The notes beneath the pieces are model-generated. The model searched no databases and was not told where the DNA came from. It saw only the letters and a list, made by a program, of their open reading frames with translations. The position numbers were made by a program, and so were the translations under genes. Shown in pieces: positions 1-8,198 of a stretch of DNA of 55,968 bases (its first letter is position 1; each line of letters begins with the position of its first letter). This DNA is from an uncultured Lachnospiraceae bacterium (GTDB lineage: Bacteria; Bacillota; Clostridia; Lachnospirales; Lachnospiraceae). The stretch lies in NCBI GenBank assembly GCA_910583895.1, contig CAJTYJ010000023.1, forward strand, positions 1 to 55,968. The letters are read 5' to 3'.

Positions 1-84
1 CCAGATAAAAATGAAGTCAATATCTGATTTCTGATTTATAAAGTTTAATAAACAATAAAAATGTAAACTCTTTTAAACAATAAA

Positions 85-107
85 AAATGCCGGACGCACC
101 GACATTT
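85..107. other. Small A/T-flanked hairpin
   Basis: The arms AAATGCCGG and CCGACATTT pair with one wobble around a short loop and are flanked by A-runs and T-runs. A similar layout (AAATGCCTGTAT...ATACAGACATTT) occurs at 2632-2663, and a decayed one near 634-660. It could act as a bidirectional terminator, or be a repeated end structure of the AT-rich island. No gene is visible from 1 to 1205 apart from the repeats listed here. Confidence 0.4.
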
Positions 108-172
108 CTTTCATGCTTTATATTTTCTGTTTTAAAAGTGTTTTCTTCTGACAAACTGCATACTTCTAACTA

Positions 173-580
173 CTCTTTTGTATTTACTAATTAGCTGATG
201 CTCTTACTATAATTGTAGATGAATATTATAATTATATCTGAATATATTATTTACTTCATATGTTTTATATATTTTGCCTGCTTAGCTTTTATATTATTAT
301 ATGAAATTATTCAAACAAACTTAATGTTTATATATGAGTGGATTTTGTATTTACTAATTAGCTGATGCCCTTACTAATAATTGTAGATGAATATTATAAT
401 TATATCTAAATATATTATTTACATTCTATGTTTGTACATGTTTTGATTGCTCAACCTTTAAATTACTATATGGAATTATTTAAACAAACTTAGTGTTCAT
501 ATATAAACACTCTTTTGTAGTTACTTATTAGCTGATGTTATTACTATAATTGTAACCAGGTATATTTTATTATATTGTTT
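173..580. repeat. Three imperfect tandem repeats of about 168 bp
   Basis: The block TTTTGTATTTACTAATTAGC followed by an AT-rich tract starts near 176 and again near 343 (167 bp later). A more diverged copy starts near 513 (170 bp later). Each copy carries 'ttactaattagctgatg', 'ttgtagatgaatattataat' and, in the first two, 'caaacaaactta'. The third is degraded after about 570. The period is far too long for a CRISPR array and no open frame runs through it. It may be an iteron-like or non-coding segment of a mobile element; the function is unknown. Confidence 0.7.
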
Positions 581-783
581 GCTTTATATATTTTGACTGA
601 CGTTTATTCCATGCTTATATTGTTTAATATAATTCAATCTGCCAATCGCACTGACATTTCTTATGTTGTATAGAGACTATATTTCTATAAGCATCTGGGG
701 GAAAGTATATTTATTCTTAATTTTTCATATTTATTGTCACTCTTGTGAAAGCCCTGTTGTATGTAAATTTTTTATTTAATGAG

Positions 784-895
784 GAGGTGGGGAAGCCTCT
801 GCACCTCCCCACCTCTCTTATAGTTAATTTTTCCAAAATAGAAGACCATTTCCCACCTCTTTATTGTGTCGCAAAATTGGGAACTGGGAACTTCT
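784..895. repeat. 112 bp direct repeat, copy 1
   Basis: This copy matches 1129-1240 over 112 bases with only about two differences near its left end. It contains a hairpin (GAGGTGGGGA...TCCCCACCTC) and the last codons of a gene like the HTH ORF at 1206-1772. Here, however, there is no open frame upstream on the minus strand. It therefore looks like the 3' end and terminator of a lost or duplicated gene. Weaker similarity continues to the left of both copies. Confidence 0.85.
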
Positions 896-1128
896 ATTCT
901 TGTAAATGAAGTTAACAATATTAAATGCTATATATTTTAGTTGCTACAATGCAATAGTAATTCTTAAATGTTACTAATTACAATATCTATAAATACCTCT
1001 TCCGTATTGTATTGTACAGCTATATTTCTCAATGCTAATGGGGGATTTTTTGTATACTTTTTTCTTCTGTCAAATATATGTCACTTTCATGCGAACTTAT
1101 TTGTTTACAAATATTTTGTAAAATGAAA

Positions 1129-1160
1129 GAGGTGGGGAGTCCTCTGCACCTCCCCACCTC
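1129..1160 (-). terminator. Rho-independent terminator of the HTH/resolvase operon
   Basis: On the minus strand GAGGTGGGGA pairs perfectly with TCCCCACCTC across a loop of about 12 bases and is followed by TTTCATTTT. It lies about 45 bases after the stop codon at 1206, as expected for the end of the resolvase-HTH transcript. Confidence 0.65.
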
Positions 1161-1240
1161 TCTTATAGTTAATTTTTCCAAAATAGAAGACCATTTCCCA
1201 CCTCTTTATTGTGTCGCAAAATTGGGAACTGGGAACTTCT
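1129..1240. repeat. 112 bp direct repeat, copy 2
   Basis: Second copy of the repeat at 784-895, offset by 345 bp. It covers the final codons and stop of the HTH ORF together with its hairpin terminator. Confidence 0.85.
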
Positions 1241-1772
1241 GTTTTTCTATGTCCGCCCCTTTCTCTTTATATTTCTTTATTACATTATAAACAGTTGACT
1301 TTGAACAGCCCCTCAATTCTATAATCTCCTTTACTGTACGCCCCTTACTATAGAGCCACCATAAATCTTCCTCATCGCAGATTCTCTTTCTGGCGATGGT
1401 TGCCCCTTTTTTTAAACGTCCTTTTTCATCTCTGGCGAGATTTAATTTCTTTTTATACTGTTCATCATTATATAAAGCTATTTCCTCATCTGTTGGTGGG
1501 CTGGGACTATACTCAAATGGTGATGTACAAGAGTAATATGCTCTTTCAGCAGTTTCACACTCTGCCTCATTTCTCATCTCTTCCTCTATATATGCCCTCA
1601 TTTCGGAACTTACTAAGCCCCGATAATACTGTTGCATTGTATAATCATTCATTTTTTTCCTCCTCATTTTAATAATTTTATTTATACCTATCCATCTTAA
1701 TAATGTTATAATCACTGCACCTACTATCATCAAAAGCAATATAAAAATAGGACAGCCCCGTTTTTCATACAT
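1206..1772 (-). CDS. Small membrane-anchored helix-turn-helix protein
   Basis: I do not recognise the family. From the first ATG (188 residues) the protein starts with a strongly hydrophobic segment (residues 8-25) followed by a basic stretch, which suggests a single membrane anchor. The last 60 residues (DEEDLWWLYSKGRT...STVYNVIKKYKEKG) resemble the C-terminal HTH of serine resolvases and IS-type HTH proteins. A very strong ribosome site (GAGGAGG) lies 7 bases before an in-frame ATG at 1652, so a soluble 148-residue form may be the main or a second product. The gene follows the resolvase closely and a 13-codon ORF overlaps its start. Composition is AT-rich like the rest of the island. Its role is probably DNA binding with the resolvase, by inference only. 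Confidence 0.6.
   Translation of the reverse strand: MYEKRGCPIFILLLMIVGAVIITLLRWIGINKIIKMRRKKMNDYTMQQYYRGLVSSEMRAYIEEEMRNEAECETAERAYYSCTSPFEYSPSPPTDEEIALYNDEQYKKKLNLARDEKGRLKKGATIARKRICDEEDLWWLYSKGRTVKEIIELRGCSKSTVYNVIKKYKEKGADIEKQKFPVPNFATQ
1646..1666 (-). promoter_or_regulatory. Internal ribosome binding site and alternative start in the HTH gene
   Basis: The minus strand reads GAGGAGGAAAAAAATGAATG. This is a near-perfect Shine-Dalgarno site 7 bases before the ATG at 1652, in frame with the upstream start at 1772. Use of this start would remove the membrane segment and yield a soluble HTH protein of 148 residues. Confidence 0.5.
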
Positions 1773-1806
1773 TTTTCCTATCTTCTGGATAGTATTCGTT
1801 CCCCAT
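1765..1806 (-). CDS. Possible 13-residue leader peptide (MGNEYYPEDRKNV)
   Basis: An ATG at 1806 follows an AAAGGAG ribosome site and opens a 13-codon frame. It ends in TGA and overlaps the ATG of the HTH/membrane ORF by 8 bases. It lies 14 bases after the resolvase stop. The overlap would couple translation of the downstream start at 1772, which has only a weak site of its own. It could be an upstream coupling ORF or a chance frame. Confidence 0.3.
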   Translation of the reverse strand: MGNEYYPEDRKNV

Positions 1807-1820
1807 GTTAAGTTCTCCTT

Positions 1821-2396
1821 TCAAAAATCTATCGGTATATCGTTCTTTTCATGTTCACTGACTTTTCTGTAGAAAGTACTGCGGCTGACATTTAGCTGTT
1901 CACTGGCAAAAGTAGCCGTTATATTTCCAGACTTCCATTGTTGATAAATTTCATCAAATGTATCTAATTGTTTTGCTGGTCTGCCTTTGTATTTTTTCTG
2001 TTGTTTCGCTATCTCTATGCCTTCTCTCTGCCTTTGCCTTATGTACTCTCTTTCCAACTCTGCTACCGCCCCGAATATCGTAAGCATGAACTTGCCAGCC
2101 GGAGTGTTTGTATCAATGTTTTCTTTTTGGCTGACAAATTGTACATGCTTACTGTTTAACTGCTCTGTCAGTTCCAGTAAATCTTTTGTATTCCTTGCAA
2201 ACCTTGAAATGCTTTCCACGACTACAGAATCACCCTCACGCACAAAATTCATCATCTCTTGTAAGAAAGGTCTTTCCATATCCTTACCGCTCATTTTATC
2301 AATGTACACTCTATCTACCTCCAGTAACTTCATAAGTTCCTCCTGTCTTGCTGTATTCTGTTCTTTTGTACTGACTCTGACATATCCGATTTTCAT
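1821..2396 (-). CDS. Serine recombinase (resolvase/DNA invertase family)
   Basis: A 191-residue protein with the full small serine recombinase layout. The N-terminal catalytic domain begins MKIGYVRVSTKEQN, with the nucleophile serine in VRVSTKEQ, and includes SRFARNTKDLLEL and the GAVAELEREYIRQRQREGI helix. The C-terminal HTH (about residues 145-185, ITATFASEQLNVSRSTFYRKV) binds the crossover site. The start follows GAAAGGAG. Such proteins resolve cointegrates or invert DNA segments. It is the lead gene of a short operon with the HTH protein, inside AT-rich DNA next to a tRNA gene, so it probably belongs to a plasmid-derived or integrative element. No large integrase is in view, so it may not be the enzyme that inserted the island. 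Confidence 0.93.
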   Translation of the reverse strand: MKIGYVRVSTKEQNTARQEELMKLLEVDRVYIDKMSGKDMERPFLQEMMNFVREGDSVVVESISRFARNTKDLLELTEQLNSKHVQFVSQKENIDTNTPAGKFMLTIFGAVAELEREYIRQRQREGIEIAKQQKKYKGRPAKQLDTFDEIYQQWKSGNITATFASEQLNVSRSTFYRKVSEHEKNDIPIDF

Positions 2397-2412
2397 AGTG
2401 TCTGCTCCTTTC

Positions 2413-2982
2413 TCAACTAGACATTAAGATGTGAGATATCAAAAATTTTCATCATTTCAGAAAGTGTCCTAGAAAGCTATACCCTACCCATGCGAAACAA
2501 TCATACAATTTTCGCACATGGAAACTGTTCCAGTAGAGCGTATACCCTACTTTTGAAACACTTCTTGAAACATATTTCATTTATCCCCTTTTCTTTTCAG
2601 AGCAGAATTAAAAGTACACTTTAAAAAATAAAAATGCCTGTATCCTTTTCAATACAGACATTTCTTTATATCAACAAAAGTTGAAACATTTGAAACATTT
2701 GAAACTGGCTCTTTTTCACTCACATAGAGGCCCCAATCCTCACCCAACTGTTGGAACCCTCTCCATCCTCTCTATTTCCCCCTTAAACCACGTCCAAATA
2801 TTTCATATAGTATTTTCCCCAGACCACCCCCAGACCCCTTTTAAAAACCCTCTGGCATACATTATCTTAAATTTTGTTGGAACTTTGTTGGAACGCACCC
2901 TTTTTCAATCCGTGGCACACTCCCTTTTTTACAGTCAAAAAATCTTCCCCACTTCTAAATCTTCAGCAAAAAAATGACAGCA
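2413..2982. other. Gene-free AT-rich segment between resolvase and tRNA-Pro
   Basis: No credible coding frame is seen. The segment holds the hairpin at 2632-2663 and two spaced copies of a 'tataccctac' tract near 2477 and 2540. A run 'gaaacatttgaaacatttgaaac' lies at about 2682. The resolvase promoter and possibly a res/crossover site would be expected here, but I cannot define either. Composition is that of the island up to about 2980. Confidence 0.5.
2632..2663. terminator. Hairpin flanked by A and T runs, possible bidirectional terminator
   Basis: AAATGCCTGTAT pairs with ATACAGACATTT with one wobble and a loop of 8 bases. A-runs lie on the left and T-rich sequence on the right. Its layout matches the hairpin at 85-107. 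Confidence 0.45.
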
Positions 2983-3017
2983 AAAAAATACGGACTTTCA
3001 AAAAAGCCCGTATTTTC
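2983..3017 (-). terminator. Terminator of tRNA-Pro
   Basis: Minus strand: AAAATACGGGCTTT, a four-base loop, AAAGTCCGTATTTTTTTG. This is a long stem with one mismatch that ends in a T-run, about 10 bases after the tRNA 3' end. Confidence 0.75.
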
Positions 3018-3026
3018 AAGGAAAAA

Positions 3027-3100
<74 letters not shown>

Positions 3101-3127
3101 AAAATATGAAATTTTTACTTGCACCTT

Positions 3128-3170
3128 GACGTCCCGAACGCAGCGCTCTACCAAGCTGAGCCACGCATCG
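3128..3170 (-). pseudogene. Truncated 5' copy of tRNA-Pro
   Basis: The minus strand carries GATGCGTGGCTCAGCTTGG... through the anticodon loop TTCGGGACGT. This is the 5' half of the intact tRNA-Pro lying 27 bases downstream. The 3' strand of the anticodon stem no longer pairs and there is no T-arm, so it cannot be a working tRNA. It is likely the relic of a duplication or of a site-specific event inside the tRNA gene. The remaining DNA up to about 3406 shows no gene. Confidence 0.8.
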
Positions 3171-3406
3171 ATATCGTCTATTATTCTCAACTGAGAACTT
3201 AGATATTATACGATATTTTTTTTCGTTTGTAAAGAGATTTGGGATCTTTTTTTATTTTTATATTTTTTGTCCATATTTTATGGTATAATTTGTCTGTTTT
3301 TTAGATATTTTATACAATTACAGATCATTTGGAAGATACCTGTGCCTGCGGATGCATCAACCAGATCTGAATTTTACAGACTTTTCGCCTTTTGCCACTG
3401 TCATGG

Positions 3407-3452
3407 AAAAAGGCTCTGGCCCCGCATTCACTGCCGGCCAAAGCCTTTTTTT
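3407..3452 (-). terminator. Terminator of the trmL/SleB-type operon
   Basis: AAAAAGGCTCTGGCC pairs with GGCCAAAGCCTTTTTTT (one mismatch). The structure is flanked by A/T runs on both sides, so it can work in both directions. It lies just past the stop codon at 3462. Confidence 0.8.
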
Positions 3453-3461
3453 GTATCATAG

Positions 3462-4994
3462 TTACTCCCGCATGCCTTCATTCATTCCGGAGGAATCTTC
3501 CTCATCAGAATCCCCAGAAGAGTCATCGGGATTCTCTTCCCCGGAGGCTCCTGATCCTTCTTCCCCTCCGGAATTCTCACCCTCTCCGGACGGTTCCGGC
3601 TCTTCCGGTTCTGGTTCCACTGGCGGTTCTGGTTCTTCCGGTTCTTCGTCCTCATCCTCCTCCGGTTCTTCTTCTGGTTCTTCCGCAGGCTTTGACGGAG
3701 AGGAATAGTTTGTCCAGTAATAATAGAAAATATGATCCCGGATAATCCAGTGAGGAACGCCTCCGTTCTTCAGATTTTCCACCAGAGTCGGCACCGGCGC
3801 CCAGGTTCTAAAGAACAGCGAATCGCCTACGTTGCTGGTTCCGTTCACCACAGTCCGGGCTGCATCCCAGCAGGACTGGGTCACGATATTGGGGATATCC
3901 GGATCCTGCTCCGCCTTCAATACCAAGTCAAAACGTCCCGAACCCGCAGGCTCAAACTGTCTGGACTGACGAAGCACCGCTTCCAGAGAATTGGGGTAAA
4001 GAGCACTTCGCACCCGATTCATAATCACATAACCAACAGCTGTCTGTCCTTCCCAGCCCTGATTGCCCGCTTCGCAGTAGATCATCGTTGCCAGAAGCAT
4101 CAGTTCATAATCGCTGAGCCCAATGGATCCCTGAGAGATCTGAGAGTCCCCGGCTGTAATCGATCCGCCGTTCATGGAAGATGCCGCCTGTTTGGCTGCC
4201 TCAATCCGGGCCCTGCGCTCCTCTTCTTCCGCTTTTTTGATCAGCTGGTTCAAAATCCTTGTCTTCTCGGCGATCAGCTCTTCCATACTATTGACCTCGC
4301 TGGAGATCTCACCCAGAAGCTCATCATATTGGCTGATCTTGGAGCCTGTGGCTTTCTGCTGGCTTGCCACCTGCTCTTTTTTCTTCCTGGTCTCTTCCAC
4401 CAGAAGTTCCAGTGCTTCCTGTTCTTCCAAAAGCTCCGCCTTCTGCTGCTCCAAAGCTTCCTTCGCTTCCTTATAACTGACCAGCATATTCCGGTCGTAC
4501 TGACTGATACTCACCGCATACTCTGCCCGGTTCAGCATGTCCGTAATCCCGTCTGTCAAAGCCGCCGCCATATATCCGAGCATAGCACCCTGGCCATTCT
4601 CATAGGTATACTGGATCCGCTTTTTCATATCTTCATACTGCCGGTCCACTTCTTCCTGAGCCGCCTGAATCTCTTCTTTTTTCTGTTCGATACTGGCTTC
4701 CTTTTGCTGTACTTCCGTCTCCAGAAGCGCGATTTGCTCATTCAGACTGCTGGCCTGCTGTTCCAGCTCCTTCAGCCGGTCCTCCATCTGGGATTTCTGG
4801 TTGTTTAGATATCCCTTTTCCTGCTCTGCTTCCTTTTTTTCCTGCTCTGCCTCATTCTTTTCTTTCTTCAGCCGGTCGATCTCTGCCTGTGTCTCTCTGC
4901 TGACCGCCCGGGCAGTGGAAGGAGATATCCCAAGAGCACAGATCAACAGCATGCAGATCAGACACAGGATTCTTTTTTTTCGCTTCTCATTCAT
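3462..4994 (-). CDS. Secreted coiled-coil protein with SleB-type cell-wall hydrolase domain
   Basis: The start ATG at 4994 overlaps the end of trmL by 8 bases and gives a 510-residue protein that begins with a signal peptide (MNEKRKKRILCLICMLLICALG). A long charged coiled coil follows over roughly residues 35-270, of the type seen in PcsB/CwlO-like proteins. The hydrolase_2/SleB-like domain (about residues 300-430) contains ATMIYCEAGNQGWEGQTAVGYV, with the glutamate and the MNRV segment typical of the family. The tail is very acidic (repeated EEP/EPEE, then Gly-Ser-Glu). The SleB family is known for spore-cortex lytic transglycosylases. A coiled-coil fusion with an acidic tail suggests instead a surface hydrolase for vegetative or sporulation wall remodelling. 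The longer frame upstream of 4994 lies inside trmL and is rejected as the start. Confidence 0.85.
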   Translation of the reverse strand: MNEKRKKRILCLICMLLICALGISPSTARAVSRETQAEIDRLKKEKNEAEQEKKEAEQEKGYLNNQKSQMEDRLKELEQQASSLNEQIALLETEVQQKEASIEQKKEEIQAAQEEVDRQYEDMKKRIQYTYENGQGAMLGYMAAALTDGITDMLNRAEYAVSISQYDRNMLVSYKEAKEALEQQKAELLEEQEALELLVEETRKKKEQVASQQKATGSKISQYDELLGEISSEVNSMEELIAEKTRILNQLIKKAEEEERRARIEAAKQAASSMNGGSITAGDSQISQGSIGLSDYELMLLATMIYCEAGNQGWEGQTAVGYVIMNRVRSALYPNSLEAVLRQSRQFEPAGSGRFDLVLKAEQDPDIPNIVTQSCWDAARTVVNGTSNVGDSLFFRTWAPVPTLVENLKNGGVPHWIIRDHIFYYYWTNYSSPSKPAEEPEEEPEEDEDEEPEEPEPPVEPEPEEPEPSGEGENSGGEEGSGASGEENPDDSSGDSDEEDSSGMNEGMRE

Positions 4995-5499
4995 AACCTT
5001 TCGGATTCCAATCATATTTTGTAAGCTTTCCCTGCAACTGCATATGGTTAAAATTCTGCTGCCGCAGTGCCTCATACAGAACGATCGCCACCGAGTTGGA
5101 CAGATTCAATGACCGAATCTCCTCTTTCATGGGAATGCGAATCGCCTGTTCCTGATTGGCATAAAGAATCTCCTCCGGAATACCGGCACTTTCTTTGCCA
5201 AACATCAGATAACAATCCGGTTCAAATTCTACTTCTGTATACAGATTCGGCCCTTTGGTGGTTGCCATATAGATCTTTGCCCCTGGATTCTTTTCAAGAA
5301 ACACATCATAATCCACATAGGTGGTCACATCCAGATCCTTCCAGTAATCCATCCCTGCTCTGCGAAGTTCCTTCTCCCCCAGCCGGAAGCCCAGTGGCTC
5401 GATCAGGTGCAGTCTGCTCCCGGTCGCCACACAGGTTCTTCCGATATTGCCGGTATTGGCCGGAATCTCCGGCTCATACAATACAATGTTCAGCGCCAT
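4987..5499 (-). CDS. trmL: tRNA (cytidine/uridine-34-2'-O)-methyltransferase TrmL
   Basis: A 170-residue SpoU/TrmD-class (SPOUT) methyltransferase of typical TrmL length. It begins ALNIVLYEPEIPANTGNIGRTC, the N-terminal family signature, and has the knot motifs LMFGKESAGIPEEIL and IRSLNLSNSVAIVLYEALRQ near the C-terminus. It methylates the wobble ribose of tRNA-Leu isoacceptors. The ribosome site GGAG lies within the last codons of the aminotransferase gene, one base upstream of the start region. It is translationally coupled to the aminotransferase before it and to the SleB-type gene after it. Confidence 0.95.
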   Translation of the reverse strand: MALNIVLYEPEIPANTGNIGRTCVATGSRLHLIEPLGFRLGEKELRRAGMDYWKDLDVTTYVDYDVFLEKNPGAKIYMATTKGPNLYTEVEFEPDCYLMFGKESAGIPEEILYANQEQAIRIPMKEEIRSLNLSNSVAIVLYEALRQQNFNHMQLQGKLTKYDWNPKGYE

Positions 5500-5500
5500 A

Positions 5501-6685
5501 TCACGAATGCTCCGTCTTTTGTTCCTTTCTCAGACGCTCGATGAAGTTTTTCAGCCGTTCCAGGGCAATCTTTAAATTCTCCAAAGAATACGCATAAGAG
5601 ATCCGAAGAAAACCTTCTCCGCAATCTCCAAAAGCTGTGCCCGGCACAACTGCCACTTTCTCTTCTTCCAGGAAACGACTTGCAAAGGCTTCCGACGTCA
5701 TACCAAATTCTTTGATACACGGGAAGACATAAAAGGCACCATAAGGTTCAAAACACTGAAGCCCCATCTCCTTGAAGGCATGCATCAGATAACGTCTTCT
5801 CTGATCATAGGCTTCCCGCATCCGCGCCACGTCTTCGTCCCCCTTCTTCAGGGCCTCCACTGCCGCATACTGGCTCGTGGTAGGCGCACACATGATGGCG
5901 AACTGATGAATCTTGAACATTTGTTCGATAATCTCTTTGGGACCGCAGGTATAGCCAAGACGCCATCCGGTCATGGCGTAAGCTTTGGAAAATCCATTGA
6001 TCAGAATCGTCCGCTGCTGCATTCCCGGAAAAGAGGTGATGGATACATGCTCTCCTTTATAGCTTAATTCGCTGTAGATCTCATCAGACAGCACGAAGAT
6101 ATCCTTTTCAATAATAACCTTTGCGATGGCTTCCAGATCTTCTTTCTCCATGATCGCACCCGTAGGGTTGTTGGGAAACGGAAGCACCAAAAGCTTGGTC
6201 TTCTCCGTGATGGAAGAAAGAAGCTCCTGGGCGGTGAGCCGGAACTCGTTCTCCTCTTTCAGCTCAATAATCACAGGAGTCCCCCCTGCCAGCAGCGCAC
6301 AGGGCTCATAAGATACATAACTGGGCTGGGGAATCAAAACTTCATCGCCGGGATTCAGCATGGCACGCATGGCGATGTCGATTCCCTCGCTTCCTCCTAC
6401 CGTCACCAGAATCTCTTTGGCCGGGTCATACTCCACATGTATCCGGCGCTTCAGATACGCTGCGATCTCTTCTTTCAGTTCTTTCAGTCCCGCATTGGAA
6501 GTATAAAAGGTGCGTCCTTTTTCCAGGGAATAGATGCCCTCGTCCCGGATATGCCAGGGCGTATCAAAATCCGGCTCCCCTACACCCAGAGATATGGCAT
6601 CCTTCATCTCACTGACCAGATCAAAAAATTTCCGGATACCGGAAGGCTTTACATTGACGATGACATCTGCTAATGGATTTCTCAT
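5501..6685 (-). CDS. Class I/II PLP-dependent aminotransferase
   Basis: 394 residues, fold-type I. The PLP lysine sits in SKAYAMTGWRLGY (about residue 231). Other family motifs are VTVGGSEGIDIAMRA, PNNPTGAIMEKED and LSDEIYSEL, with the C-terminal arginine motif FLRISYAY. The N-terminus (VKPSGIRKFFDLVSEMKDAISLGVGEPDFDTP) is typical of the aspartate/aromatic aminotransferase subgroup often found beside Lrp genes. The start overlaps the lrp stop as ATGA. The substrate cannot be read from the sequence. Control by the adjacent Lrp protein is likely (inference). Confidence 0.93.
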   Translation of the reverse strand: MRNPLADVIVNVKPSGIRKFFDLVSEMKDAISLGVGEPDFDTPWHIRDEGIYSLEKGRTFYTSNAGLKELKEEIAAYLKRRIHVEYDPAKEILVTVGGSEGIDIAMRAMLNPGDEVLIPQPSYVSYEPCALLAGGTPVIIELKEENEFRLTAQELLSSITEKTKLLVLPFPNNPTGAIMEKEDLEAIAKVIIEKDIFVLSDEIYSELSYKGEHVSITSFPGMQQRTILINGFSKAYAMTGWRLGYTCGPKEIIEQMFKIHQFAIMCAPTTSQYAAVEALKKGDEDVARMREAYDQRRRYLMHAFKEMGLQCFEPYGAFYVFPCIKEFGMTSEAFASRFLEEEKVAVVPGTAFGDCGEGFLRISYAYSLENLKIALERLKNFIERLRKEQKTEHS

Positions 6686-7164
6686 GGGGTAATCAACATC
6701 CTTTCATCTTTTTGCTGGTGTACCATGACTGAGCCATGGTCCTTGTATTTTTTCAGAATAAAATGAGTCGCCGTGCTCAGCACAGACTCCTGGGGTGACA
6801 GCTTATCGGAAACAAACTGCGCCACATCCCGCATGGTCTTCCCTTCGATCATCACCATAAAGTCAAAACCTCCGGAAATCAGATAGACACAGTCCACCTC
6901 CGGATAGTTGTAAATTCTCTCTGCGATCTTGTCAAATCCCAGTCCTCTTTGCGGAGTCACTTTCACCTCGATCAGAGCCGTCACTTTCTCAGAACTGGTT
7001 TTATCCCAGTCAATCAAAGTATGATACCCGCAGATAATTCCTTCTTTTTCCATATCAGCAATCTCATTGGCAACGGTCGCCTCATCGGTCCCCAAAAGAA
7101 TCGCCAGATCCTTCAAGTCCACACGGCTGTTGCGCTCAATATAAGTTAAAATTTTCTCTCTCAT
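6682..7164 (-). CDS. Lrp/AsnC-family transcriptional regulator
   Basis: 160 residues. The N-terminal winged HTH spans about 1-50 (ILTYIERNSRVDLKDLAILLGTDEATVANEIADMEKEGIICGY). The C-terminal RAM/ligand-binding domain spans about 60-140 (VTALIEVKVTPQRG...VYLISGGFDFMVMIEG). Lrp proteins sense amino acids and act as multimers on operator DNA. The ribosome site AGGAG precedes the ATG. The gene sits directly upstream of the aminotransferase with a 4-base overlap, so it probably senses the substrate or product of that enzyme and controls both genes. Confidence 0.93.
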   Translation of the reverse strand: MREKILTYIERNSRVDLKDLAILLGTDEATVANEIADMEKEGIICGYHTLIDWDKTSSEKVTALIEVKVTPQRGLGFDKIAERIYNYPEVDCVYLISGGFDFMVMIEGKTMRDVAQFVSDKLSPQESVLSTATHFILKKYKDHGSVMVHQQKDERMLITP

Positions 7165-7198
7165 CGCTTTACTCCTGTATGATACATTTAAAATTCCA

Positions 7199-8185
7199 TC
7201 ATTGATAAATTTTATAAAGTTCGTCCGTCTTTGGCCGTTCCAGATAGGCCTCTTCTTCTCCGTTTTGGATCTTTTTTGCCTTTCCTTCCACGCACCGTCC
7301 GATCAGTGCTGCAGGGATTCCGGCCTTTTTAAGATCCTGTACCAACTGAAGTCCGTCCGGGGAAGTCATCAGCATGCACCCGCTGGATATCAGCTGATAG
7401 GGATTTATACGGTAGCATTCACAGATTTCCACCGTTTCCTGACGAATCGGGATGGCCTTCAGATCAATATGCAGTCCGATGCCGGACGCTTCTGCCAGTT
7501 CCCACAGGGCTCCGTAGATCCCGCCCTCGGTCACATCATGCATAGCGCTGACACCGGACTTCACGGCGATAGCAGCCTCCGGAACCACGGAAAGCAGCTT
7601 TTCAAAGCCTTTGGCCTCCTCCACAAAAGTTTTCGGAAAACGCTTCAGAAGCTCCTCTTCTTTTTCTGTGGCAATGATAGAGGTCCCTTCGATCCCGACC
7701 CATTTGGTCACGACCACATCGTCGCCCGGTCTGGCTCCGCCGGTGGTCACAAGACCATCTTTTTTCACCTTCCCGACTCCTGTAACAGACAAAAGCGGCC
7801 GGTTCACTGCCGAAGTAATCTCCGTATGTCCACCCATGGCCTGGATCTGCAGCTCCTCACAGGCACTCTCCACTTCCTGCATCAGCTGACGGATCAGCCC
7901 TTCGTCCGCTTCCGGCGGCAGAAGAACGGTCAGAAGGATCCCGATCGGCTCTGCTCCGGCACTGGCCAGATCATTGGCAGTCACCAGTACCGCAAGTCTT
8001 CCGGTATTTTTGGAAGCTCCTGTGATGGGATCCGTGGAAAGCACAAAGACCTCATCCGGGGCAAGCTGCACCGCTGCACAGTCCTCCCCCACAGAAGCTC
8101 CTACTAAAACTTCTTTTCTCCTTGTATGAAGTTGCCTGAAAACCGCCCGCTTTAATACCTGCTCGGGCACCTTTCCTATCTCCAT
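7199..8185 (-). CDS. AIR synthase-related protein (PurM/HypE/ThiL superfamily)
   Basis: 328 residues with the two-domain PurM-like ATP-binding fold. Visible motifs are GEDCAAVQL, the LSTDPITGASKNTG metal/ATP loop, NDLASAGAEPIGILLTVLLP, the GGHTEIT strand and AMHDVTEGGIYGALWELAEAS. The C-terminus lacks the terminal cysteine motif that HypE uses to carry the cyanate group, and no hydrogenase genes are nearby, so HypE is unlikely. Proteins of this kind occur widely in clostridia next to the Lrp/aminotransferase or VanW genes without an assigned reaction. It is co-transcribed with both neighbours, with gaps of 13 and 34 bases. Confidence 0.85.
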   Translation of the reverse strand: MEIGKVPEQVLKRAVFRQLHTRRKEVLVGASVGEDCAAVQLAPDEVFVLSTDPITGASKNTGRLAVLVTANDLASAGAEPIGILLTVLLPPEADEGLIRQLMQEVESACEELQIQAMGGHTEITSAVNRPLLSVTGVGKVKKDGLVTTGGARPGDDVVVTKWVGIEGTSIIATEKEEELLKRFPKTFVEEAKGFEKLLSVVPEAAIAVKSGVSAMHDVTEGGIYGALWELAEASGIGLHIDLKAIPIRQETVEICECYRINPYQLISSGCMLMTSPDGLQLVQDLKKAGIPAALIGRCVEGKAKKIQNGEEEAYLERPKTDELYKIYQ

Positions 8186-8198
8186 ATGATCACCTTTT

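Noticed and set aside
173..580. Repeat array considered as CRISPR
   Set aside because: The period is about 168 bp, copies are imperfect, there are no unique spacers of 30-40 bases and no cas genes.
1078..1290. Plus-strand frame of 70 codons over the 112 bp repeat
   Set aside because: It is antisense to the HTH gene end and terminator and has no ribosome site.
7199..8185. AIR-synthase-like gene taken as HypE
   Set aside because: It lacks the C-terminal cysteine of HypE, and no hydrogenase genes are nearby.
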